NCBI RefSeq assembly: GCF_025985425.1
Contig: NZ_CP094972.1
Location: 1,054,001 to 1,118,000 of the forward strand
From: Entomomonas sp. E2T0
Lineage (GTDB): Bacteria; Pseudomonadota; Gammaproteobacteria; Pseudomonadales; Pseudomonadaceae
Length of the DNA: 64,000 nucleotides
Direction: 5' to 3'
Below are positions 57,863 to 64,000 of this stretch, piece by piece (the first letter of the stretch is position 1; the number at the start of each line of letters is the position of its first letter). The notes beneath the pieces were generated by a model. It was not told the origin of the DNA. It did not search any database and saw nothing but the letters and a program-made list of their open reading frames with translations. The translations under genes and the position numbers were made by a program.

Positions 57863-58297
57863 ATGGTTAGTGGTTATTATCGTTTACTTCTAGCCATATT
57901 ACTAATGTTGGTTTCATCTGTTAGTTTTGCATTGTCTTGTGTCGCTCCTCCAACATTAGCAGAGTATTTTAATAAAGCAGATGCTGTTTTTGTGGTAAAG
58001 GTTGAGTCGGTTATAGATAAAGGGTTACAAGCAGAGTTTGTTGTTGAGCAGGTTTATAAAGGAATAGTGCCTGAGTTAAATAAAATGATTATTAAACCCA
58101 TGCCAGTCTGGTTTGATAATGTGTTTTTTAAAAAAGAACAACTCTATTTAGCTTTTTATAAAAAAGATGAGGCTCTTTTTTGGGGAGCTTGCTCAAAAAA
58201 TATTATTTTATTAAATAATAAAAATGCAGGAAAGTTGGGTAAAATTATGTCCTTATATAAGGAAGCAATGGAGTTAGAGAAGGATTTATCTTTATAA
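57863..58297 (+). CDS. Secreted protein with NTR/TIMP-like pattern
   Basis: 144 residues, not recognised as a named family. A signal peptide (about 1-23, 'SSVSFA') is followed by a mature start 'LSC' and the pattern C...'AEYFNKADAVFVVKVESV'...'EFVVEQVYKGI'...'QLYLAFYKKDEALFWGAC', which resembles netrin/TIMP-like domains: an N-terminal Cys, an 'ADAVF' strand, a 'V-Y-K-G' turn and a late Cys that could pair with the first. Only 6 bases after purK, so probably co-transcribed, though unrelated in function. Confidence 0.65.
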   Translation: MVSGYYRLLLAILLMLVSSVSFALSCVAPPTLAEYFNKADAVFVVKVESVIDKGLQAEFVVEQVYKGIVPELNKMIIKPMPVWFDNVFFKKEQLYLAFYKKDEALFWGACSKNIILLNNKNAGKLGKIMSLYKEAMELEKDLSL

Positions 58298-58311
58298 ACA
58301 TGAGGCGTTAA

Positions 58312-58857
58312 GTGATTAAATTTTTAAAATTACTGATAATAAGTTTATCTATTATAGTTACTCATGTTTATGCTGAACCAGCAGAAACTGACTGGTTAGA
58401 ATTAATGCCAAAACAAGATCAGCAAGCATTAGAAAATATGCCTGATTTGATAAGCCATGATACAGAAGAAGCGCCAGGAGTCTTTGAAGCTAAAGGTGGT
58501 TTAAAGCAAAGGGATAATTTACCTGCAGTTATGTATTCTAAAAATACAGTAGCTAGTTTAGAAGGTAAACAAATTAAGCTGGGTGGTTATCCTGTGCCGA
58601 TTGCAAATAATCAACAAGGCCTAGTAACACAGTTATTTATAGTACCTTATCCAGGGGCTTGTATTCATGTGCCACCACCGCCTCCTAACCAAATAGTGTT
58701 AATTGATTACCCTCAAGGAATCCAGATTAATGATATTTATGAACCTATTTGGGTTATTGGGAAATTGCATATTGAACAAGTAACTAATGATTTAGCAGAT
58801 GCGGTTTATACGATGCAAGCAGATAATGTGCGACTAGTACAGGAAAGAGATTTGTAA
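58312..58857 (+). CDS. DUF3299 periplasmic protein
   Basis: 181 residues with a GTG start (GAGG 8 bases upstream) and a signal peptide ending 'VYA' near residue 21. The DUF3299 core is clear: 'GKQIKLGGYPVPI', 'LFIVPYPGACIHVPPPPPNQ' and 'YEPIWVIGKL'. The Cys-x-His-x-P-P-P-P-P motif is the family hallmark. Such genes often sit in clusters for metal trafficking or secretion; here it lies directly before hda with no gap. Function unknown. Confidence 0.85.
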   Translation: MIKFLKLLIISLSIIVTHVYAEPAETDWLELMPKQDQQALENMPDLISHDTEEAPGVFEAKGGLKQRDNLPAVMYSKNTVASLEGKQIKLGGYPVPIANNQQGLVTQLFIVPYPGACIHVPPPPPNQIVLIDYPQGIQINDIYEPIWVIGKLHIEQVTNDLADAVYTMQADNVRLVQERDL

Positions 58858-59565
58858 ATGAATAAACCAACGCAATTAGCATTGAGCATTCATTTGGCAG
58901 ATGATGTTACCTTTAGTAATTATTATGCAGGGAGTAATGCCGCTGCTTTAAATTATGTTGAGCGTTTATGTGACCCTGATGCAGGCTGGGTGGAGAGCTT
59001 AATTTATTTATGGGGTAGTAAAGGCGTTGGTTGTAGCCATTTATTACAAGCAGCTTGTTTACAGTTCCAACTAGCAGGGCGTAATGCCATCTATCTACCA
59101 TTAACTGAGTTAGTTTGTTATACACCAGAAATTCTAGAAAATTTAGAACAATATGATTTAGTTTGTTTGGATGATCTGCAAGTAATAATTGACAATAAAG
59201 TTTGGCAAGAGGCTTTATTTCATCTATTTAATCGATTACGTGATAGCGGTAAATATTTGTTAATTGCTGCAGATAGATCGCCAAGGGAACTTAAACTTGA
59301 GTTGGCTGATTTACAATCAAGATTGACATTGGCGCTGGTTTTTCAATTACATACACTTTCTGATGAAGACAAATTAAAAGCTTTACAGCTAAGGGCGTCA
59401 GCAAGAGGTATCACATTATCTGATGAAGTAGGACGTTTTATTTTAGCCCGTGAAGAACGTAACTTAGCGAATTTGTTTCTGTTGTTAGATAAATTAGATA
59501 AAGCTTCTTTAGAAGCACGTCACAAGTTAACAATTCCTTTTGTTAAACAAGTATTAAATTGGTAA
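58858..59565 (+). CDS. hda: DnaA regulatory inactivator Hda
   Basis: AAA+ protein that, bound to the DNA sliding clamp, makes DnaA hydrolyse ATP and so prevents re-initiation. 235 residues; N-terminal clamp-binding segment 'QLALSI' fits Q-L-x-L-x-[LI]; Walker A 'GSKGVGCS' has Cys where classic motifs have Lys and E. coli Hda has Arg; Walker B 'LVCLDDLQV'; box VII-type 'DLQSRLTLALVFQL'. Starts on the base after the DUF3299 stop. Confidence 0.92.
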   Translation: MNKPTQLALSIHLADDVTFSNYYAGSNAAALNYVERLCDPDAGWVESLIYLWGSKGVGCSHLLQAACLQFQLAGRNAIYLPLTELVCYTPEILENLEQYDLVCLDDLQVIIDNKVWQEALFHLFNRLRDSGKYLLIAADRSPRELKLELADLQSRLTLALVFQLHTLSDEDKLKALQLRASARGITLSDEVGRFILAREERNLANLFLLLDKLDKASLEARHKLTIPFVKQVLNW

Positions 59566-59567
59566 GA

Positions 59568-59921
59568 TTACTTAATTAGCTCTAAAACATTTTCGGGTGG
59601 GCGACCAATTACGGCTTTGTTATCTACTACTAAAATAGGACGTTCTATTAACTTGGGATGCTTTACCATAGCATCAATTAAATTAGCTTCTGTTAACGAG
59701 TCGTTAGCTAAACCTAATTCTTTATATTCATCTTCGCCTGTACGTAGTAATTGGCGAGCAGAAATACCTAACTTGGACAATATTTCTTTAAGTGTGTTTT
59801 TGTCAGGTGGTGTTTCTAAGTAGTGAATGATAGTAGGTGTAATTGATTGTTCTTCAAGCAATGTGAGTGCTTGTCGCGATTTTGAGCAACGAGGATTGTG
59901 ATAGAAAATATATTCAGTCAT
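59568..59921 (-). CDS. arsC: ArsC-family glutaredoxin-dependent arsenate reductase-like protein
   Basis: 117 residues; Cys12 in 'HNPRCSKSRQAL' is the catalytic thiol, with 'LLRTGEDEYKELGL' and 'HPKLIERPILV' carrying the Arg residues that bind oxyanion in ArsC. No ars operon is nearby, and the gene is next to hda and yihY as in Pseudomonas (PA0950-like), so a general thiol reductase role is possible. It is convergent with hda with 2 bases between them. Confidence 0.9.
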   Translation of the reverse strand: MTEYIFYHNPRCSKSRQALTLLEEQSITPTIIHYLETPPDKNTLKEILSKLGISARQLLRTGEDEYKELGLANDSLTEANLIDAMVKHPKLIERPILVVDNKAVIGRPPENVLELIK

Positions 59922-60035
59922 TAGTAAATGCCTTAATTATGTAGTGATTTAATGTATTTTAACGTGTGTATTTGTTAAGTTGTTTGAGAAGATGTTACAA
60001 CTTATCTTAATAATTTGCCAAGATAAAGGTTGTTT

Positions 60036-61340
60036 ATGCGGAAACATGTGGTTGATTTTTACGAATTTATCCGCTTTTTAGTGGTGCGATTTTTTGAAGA
60101 TAGGGGAACCCAAAATGCTGGGTCATTAACTTATACAACACTTTTTGCTGTTGTACCAATTATGACTGTTGTATTCGTAATGATTTCTGGTATTCCTGCT
60201 TTTCAGGGAATTGAGATAAAAATACAAGAATATATTGTTAATAATTTCTTGCCTTCTGCTGGCGATAAGATTTTTGAATATATCAATGGATTTATTTCAC
60301 AGGCTAGAAACTTAACATGGATAGGTATTATCTTTTTGATAGTAACTACCTTTATGATGTTAGTGACCATTGAATCAGCATTTAATACAATTTGGCGTGT
60401 ACAAAAAGCACGGCATGGCTTGGCTCGTTTTTTATTATATTGGGCGTTATTAAGTTTGGGCCCTTTATTAATTGGTGCTAGTTTTGCTGCCAGTACTTAT
60501 ATTATGTCTCTGTCATTTTTTTCTAATACCGATGCTAATCCTTGGATTGCTGATATATTAAGGTTTGCACCTTTTATTGCAACGACTGGCGGCTTTACTT
60601 TGTTTTATGCAGCTATTCCAAATACACGTGTGCCTATTAGGCATGCCTTAATTAGTGCGGTAGTAGCTGCAACATTATTCGAGGCTGCTCGAGGGTTATT
60701 TGGACTCTATGTAAAGACCTTTCCTAGTTACCAATTAATTTATGGCGCTTTTGCTGCTTTCCCTTTATTTTTATTGTGGATTTATGTTTCTTGGATTATC
60801 GTGTTGATTGGTTGTGAACTGTGTTGCTGTTTAGGTTTGCGTCATTATATGCGTCAACGAGATGTTCCAGAGTTAGTGGTTGCTTTAGTGGTTCTTAAAG
60901 TACTTTATGATGGTCAGTTAAAAGGAAGAGCTATTAATCACCGTGATGTACAAGCCGCAGGTTGGTCTTTACCAGAAGATGAGTGGGCAAAGTTATTAGC
61001 ATTTTTTAAGAAAGAAAAATTAGTGTATGAGGTTAATAATGGCGCTGCTTGGGTGCTTTCGCGAGATATTAATCAGTACCCTATTCAACGCCTAATTATT
61101 CATAGTCCTTGGCCTTTGCCTAGAGTTGATCAATTACCGGAATCATTAGATAAATGTTGGTTTGAGAGAATACGAGCGGCTTTGGTGGCAATAGAGCAAG
61201 CAGAGGCTAGTATTTTAGAGGGTAGTTTGGCGTCATGGTTAACACCCTGTGAAGTAGAGTCATCAGCGAGTGATGATCTAATTGTAGAAGACAAAATTAT
61301 TGAAGAAGAGAATGTTACAGATCAGCAAGCCACTCCTTAG
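60036..61340 (+). CDS. yihY: YihY family inner-membrane protein (UPF0761)
   Basis: 434 residues from the ATG at 60036 (AAAGG 7 bases upstream; a TTG two codons earlier is less likely). About six membrane helices in residues 35-285, with the family motifs 'DRGTQNAGSLTYTTLFAVVPI', 'NTIWRVQ' and 'FPLFLLWIYVSWIIVLIG', then a soluble C-terminal part with a winged-helix-like stretch ('LPEDEWAKLLAFFKKEKL'). Once named RNase BN, but that activity belongs elsewhere; function uncertain. Its 3' end overlaps yheU on the other strand by 26 bases. Confidence 0.92.
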   Translation: MRKHVVDFYEFIRFLVVRFFEDRGTQNAGSLTYTTLFAVVPIMTVVFVMISGIPAFQGIEIKIQEYIVNNFLPSAGDKIFEYINGFISQARNLTWIGIIFLIVTTFMMLVTIESAFNTIWRVQKARHGLARFLLYWALLSLGPLLIGASFAASTYIMSLSFFSNTDANPWIADILRFAPFIATTGGFTLFYAAIPNTRVPIRHALISAVVAATLFEAARGLFGLYVKTFPSYQLIYGAFAAFPLFLLWIYVSWIIVLIGCELCCCLGLRHYMRQRDVPELVVALVVLKVLYDGQLKGRAINHRDVQAAGWSLPEDEWAKLLAFFKKEKLVYEVNNGAAWVLSRDINQYPIQRLIIHSPWPLPRVDQLPESLDKCWFERIRAALVAIEQAEASILEGSLASWLTPCEVESSASDDLIVEDKIIEEENVTDQQATP

Positions 61341-61548
61341 GGATATCTTGTTTTAACATTAATGAGCAGGCTTCAGTTTGTTGATCAAAAACAATATAAG
61401 CCTGTTGTTTTTCAAGTGCATGATTGACTCGTTCAACACGGGTGGCTAATGGTGTTTCATCACCATTATCCGTTCCATCACGGCTAACAAAGTCTTCAAT
61501 AAGGTTCTTCAGTATTTCTGGATCAAGTAAATGGTGGGGAATTATCAT
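61315..61548 (-). CDS. yheU: YheU family protein (UPF0270)
   Basis: 77 residues matching UPF0270: 'MIIPHHLLDPEILKNLIEDFVSRDGTDNG', then 'VERVNHALEKQQAYIVFDQQTEACSLML'. Small soluble protein of unknown function, widespread in gammaproteobacteria. Tail-to-tail overlap with yihY of 26 bases; divergent from the MFS gene. Confidence 0.92.
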   Translation of the reverse strand: MIIPHHLLDPEILKNLIEDFVSRDGTDNGDETPLATRVERVNHALEKQQAYIVFDQQTEACSLMLKQDIPKEWLADL

Positions 61549-61664
61549 AAATACTTTCTTACCTAATAAATTAGTTTTAGATTATAAAGTATTTTGTTTA
61601 GTAAATGGGTAGATATGCCTAAACTATCTCTCAATCATTTAACGCAACTGAATAGTTAATTATT

Positions 61665-63074
61665 ATGCCTGTAATGCCATTAGATATTTCTGCACAAGTA
61701 AAAAAACTTTTGCCATGGATTGTTGCTATTGCATTTTTCATGCAAAGTTTGGATGCAACCATCTTAAATATTGCTTTGCCATCAATGGCTGCTGATTTAA
61801 AGGTTAATCCATTACAAATGCAAAGCGCTATTATTGCCTATATGCTTACTGTAGCATTGGTAATACCTGTTTGTGGTTGGATTTCAGATCGATTTGGTAC
61901 TAAAAAAGTATTTTTCTTTGCTGTGGCATTATTTACTTTAGGGTCTATATTTTGTGCGGTTGCTTGGTCTCTACCTGTGTTGGTTACAGGCCGTGTTGTT
62001 CAGGGGTTAGGTGGTGCTTTAATGATGCCTGTAGGGCGTTTAGTCATCTTAAAAGTTTATCCACGCAGCGAGTTTGTTAAAGTTATGAGCTTTGTAACTA
62101 TTCCAGGTCTACTAGGTCCATTATTAGGGCCAACTGTTGGAGGGTGGTTAGTTGAGTACTTTTCATGGCATTGGATTTTCTTAATTAATGTCCCTATGGG
62201 GATACTAGGTTGTTTTGTCGCTTGTAAATTTATGCCAGACTTACGTGGTGCAATACGAACTAAATTTGATTTTATAGGATTTATGCTATTTGGCACTGCT
62301 ATGGTAATGATTAGCTTTGCCCTTGAGGGATTATCTGAACTTCATTTACCTGCTACTTTTGTAACGCTTTTATTTGTGCTGGGATTTAGTTGTTTTCTAG
62401 GATACTGGTGGCATGCCTTTAAATTTGAATTTCCACTTTTCCCTCCTAGTTTGTTTAAGATTCGTAGTTTTTCTATTGGTATTATGGGGAACCTGTTTGC
62501 TCGTTTAGGTAATGGTTCTTTACCCTTTTTAATTCCTTTATTATTACAACTTGCTTTAGGTTATTCCCCTGCAGAGGCAGGTATGATGATGATACCTACT
62601 GCATTGTGTGCCATTTTAACTAAATCATTAGTGCGTTATATCATTAATTTCTTTGGATATCGTTGGGTATTAACCGTTAATACTCTATTGCTAGGTTTAT
62701 TAATTTGTAGTTTCTCATGGGTTGATAAAGAAATGCCGTTTCTACTATTGTTAGTTATGCTAGGAGCGACAGGAGCAATAAATTCTTTACAATTTACTGC
62801 CATGAATACAGTGGCTTTGTTTCAGTTAGATGATGATTTGGCTAGTAGTGGTAATGCATTGTTAGCAGTTGTCGTGCAATTATCAATCAGTTTTGGGGTG
62901 GCTATTTCTGCAATATTATTGGCTTATTTTAATGGTGGTCAGCCTGCTGTGAGTAGTATAGAAGTATTGCCTGCGTTTCAGGGGACATTTTTGGGTGTAG
63001 GGTTATTTACGGTATTTTCTGCGTTTATTTTTTATTTTTTACCTACACAAATTGGAATGACACACAAGAAGTAA
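61665..63074 (+). CDS. mdtD: MFS multidrug exporter, DHA2/MdtD type
   Basis: 469 residues, about 14 membrane helices. Helix-1 motif D 'FMQSLDATILNIALPSMAADL', motif A 'GWISDRFGTKKVF', motif B 'GRVVQGLGGALMMPVGR' and motif C 'GLLGPLLGPTVGGWLVEYFSW' mark a drug:H+ antiporter of the DHA2 (EmrB/QacA) family. The MdtD-like subgroup is suggested by overall similarity. No membrane-fusion partner gene is near. Substrate unknown. Confidence 0.88.
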   Translation: MPVMPLDISAQVKKLLPWIVAIAFFMQSLDATILNIALPSMAADLKVNPLQMQSAIIAYMLTVALVIPVCGWISDRFGTKKVFFFAVALFTLGSIFCAVAWSLPVLVTGRVVQGLGGALMMPVGRLVILKVYPRSEFVKVMSFVTIPGLLGPLLGPTVGGWLVEYFSWHWIFLINVPMGILGCFVACKFMPDLRGAIRTKFDFIGFMLFGTAMVMISFALEGLSELHLPATFVTLLFVLGFSCFLGYWWHAFKFEFPLFPPSLFKIRSFSIGIMGNLFARLGNGSLPFLIPLLLQLALGYSPAEAGMMMIPTALCAILTKSLVRYIINFFGYRWVLTVNTLLLGLLICSFSWVDKEMPFLLLLVMLGATGAINSLQFTAMNTVALFQLDDDLASSGNALLAVVVQLSISFGVAISAILLAYFNGGQPAVSSIEVLPAFQGTFLGVGLFTVFSAFIFYFLPTQIGMTHKK

Positions 63075-63135
63075 TGATTTCAGAGTATGATATACAATAT
63101 TAGTTTAATTTAAGTTTAGAGAATTAGGAAAGACT

Positions 63136-63858
63136 ATGAAACGACCCAGTGGACGCGAGGCAGCCCAATTACGTTCTATCAACATTACTAGAAACTATAC
63201 TAAACATGCAGAAGGTTCTGTATTAGTCGAGTTCGGTGATACTAAAGTTATTTGTACAGTTTCTGTTGAAGCAAATGTTCCTAGATTTTTAAAAGGAGCA
63301 GGGCAAGGTTGGTTAACAGCTGAATACGGTATGTTGCCCCGTTCAACAGGGGAACGTATGCAACGAGAGTCTGCAAAAGGTAAGCAAAGCGGTCGTACAC
63401 AAGAAATTCAACGATTAATTGGACGCTCTTTGAGAGCAGCGCTTGATTTAACAAAGTTAGGTGAATATACCTTGCATATAGATTGTGATGTTATCCAAGC
63501 AGATGGTGGTACACGTACTGCTTCTATTACTGGTGCATCGGTGGCTTTAGTAGATGCATTAGAAGTGATGAAGCAGCGGGGACAACTAAAGGCAGACCCA
63601 TTTAAGCATTTTATTGCTGCTGTTTCAGTAGGTATTTATCAAGGTCATGCTGTTTTAGATTTAGATTATTTAGAAGACTCTAGCGCAGAAACTGATCTTA
63701 ATGTAGTAATGACGGATGCTGGAGGCTTTATTGAGGTACAAGGTACGGCTGAGGGCGAGCCATTCCAGCCAGAAGAGCTAAATAGCATGTTAGTGTTAGC
63801 TAAACAAGGTATTGAACAAATTTTTGCCATTCAAAAACAAGCATTAGCTTCCAACTAA
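63136..63858 (+). CDS. rph: Ribonuclease PH
   Basis: Phosphorolytic 3'-5' exonuclease that trims tRNA 3' ends. 240 residues with '[13 protein letters not shown]', '[15 protein letters not shown]', '[12 protein letters not shown]' and '[15 protein letters not shown]' type motifs, and '[20 protein letters not shown]' (phosphate and metal site). GGAAAGACT gives the RBS. Followed by a hairpin and a possible next gene. Confidence 0.97.
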   Translation: MKRPSGREAAQLRSINITRNYTKHAEGSVLVEFGDTKVICTVSVEANVPRFLKGAGQGWLTAEYGMLPRSTGERMQRESAKGKQSGRTQEIQRLIGRSLRAALDLTKLGEYTLHIDCDVIQADGGTRTASITGASVALVDALEVMKQRGQLKADPFKHFIAAVSVGIYQGHAVLDLDYLEDSSAETDLNVVMTDAGGFIEVQGTAEGEPFQPEELNSMLVLAKQGIEQIFAIQKQALASN

Positions 63859-63867
63859 TTCTGAACA

Positions 63868-63897
63868 GTGGGCTACTCTTAGTTTAGAGTAGTTCAC
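63868..63897 (+). terminator. Hairpin after rph
   Basis: A 12-bp stem with two G-U pairs (gtgggctactct / agagtagttcac) and a 6-nt loop, 10 bases past the rph stop. No T run follows, so it may be weak or may only stabilise the mRNA end. Confidence 0.45.
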
Positions 63898-63985
63898 TAG
63901 AAAGAAGTCTAAATATCCATTTTTATTCTAATAATCTACTATATGGTATGACAGCCCAGTTATTTTTTATTGATGGGGATAGATA

Positions 63986-64000
63986 GTGAGTACCACAAAA
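63986..64000 (+). CDS. Start of a further gene, cut by the window end
   Basis: A GTG at 63986 with GGGGAT 7 bases upstream opens a frame M-S-T-T-K that runs off the window. A start here is supported only by the RBS and by the expectation of a gene after rph. Nothing can be said about its product. Confidence 0.35.

Overview
The window looks like a chromosomal segment of an AT-rich gammaproteobacterium. Neighbourhoods such as orn / NAD(P)HX dehydratase / tsaE / amiB / mutL / miaA / hfq / hflX, TPR-lipoprotein / lolB / ispE, cysQ / nudE / yrfG, birA / coaX / SPOR, adk / tsaB / LEA-type lipoprotein and rho / ubiD follow the order I know from Pseudomonas. Base and codon use is far more AT-rich than in Pseudomonas, and several neighbours expected from Pseudomonas are missing (hemA and prmC around prfA, trxA before rho, queG and the YjeF epimerase near orn). 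A low-GC, somewhat reduced Pseudomonadaceae member, for example an Entomomonas-like insect-associated bacterium, fits best. This is inference; no 16S rRNA is present.

Layout. 1-2.2 kb: 3' part of a large autotransporter adhesin. 2.2-8.2 kb (minus): mgtE, two identical tRNA-Arg(ACG) genes, rpoH, ftsX-ftsE-ftsY. 8.4-11.8 kb (plus): two M16 peptidase-family proteins and rsmD. 11.8-17.5 kb (minus): an exported HAD phosphatase, bacterioferritin and its ferredoxin (Fur-box), ispE-lolB-TPR lipoprotein. 17.8-21.2 kb (plus): prfA, ompR-envZ. 21.2-26.2 kb: cysQ-nudE (minus), then yrfG-like, DUF4398/OmpA lipoprotein pair, SMI1/KNR4 protein and folD (plus). 26.3-34.1 kb (minus): the long hflX-hfq-miaA-mutL-amiB-tsaE-nnrD-orn block. 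34.3-36.6 kb (minus): a tightly overlapping four-gene cassette of phage tail-fibre/adhesin type, wedged between orn and rsgA. 36.7-42 kb (plus): rsgA, cnoX-like, ompW, adk, tsaB, LEA-type lipoprotein. 42-44.9 kb (minus): SPOR protein, coaX, birA, hslR. 45-47.3 kb: argO-like exporter, grxD, DEAD-box helicase. 47.3-52.6 kb: a long AT-rich leader region, rho, ubiD, msbA. 52.7-55 kb (minus): sodB, argB, lapA, ihfB. 55.2-64 kb: CYTH triphosphatase, purE-purK, a secreted NTR-like protein, DUF3299 protein, hda, ArsC-like protein, yihY, yheU, an MdtD-like MFS exporter, rph, and the first codons of a further gene.

Most of the window is housekeeping: cell division and membrane targeting (FtsEXY), translation (RF1, RsmD, RsgA, TsaB/TsaE, MiaA, tRNA-Arg), envelope biogenesis (LolB, MsbA, AmiB, OmpR/EnvZ, OmpW, OmpA-like), iron handling (Bfd/Bfr/SodB) and cofactor synthesis. 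The clearest accessory DNA is the tail-fibre cassette at 34.3-36.6 kb, which has its own terminator and no other phage genes. Other points worth attention are a bacterioferritin that lacks three of six ferroxidase ligands, an FtsE with an altered ABC signature, a hairpin that abuts the mgtE ribosome binding site, a 12-copy hexamer repeat in ftsY, and a rho start codon with no Shine-Dalgarno sequence.
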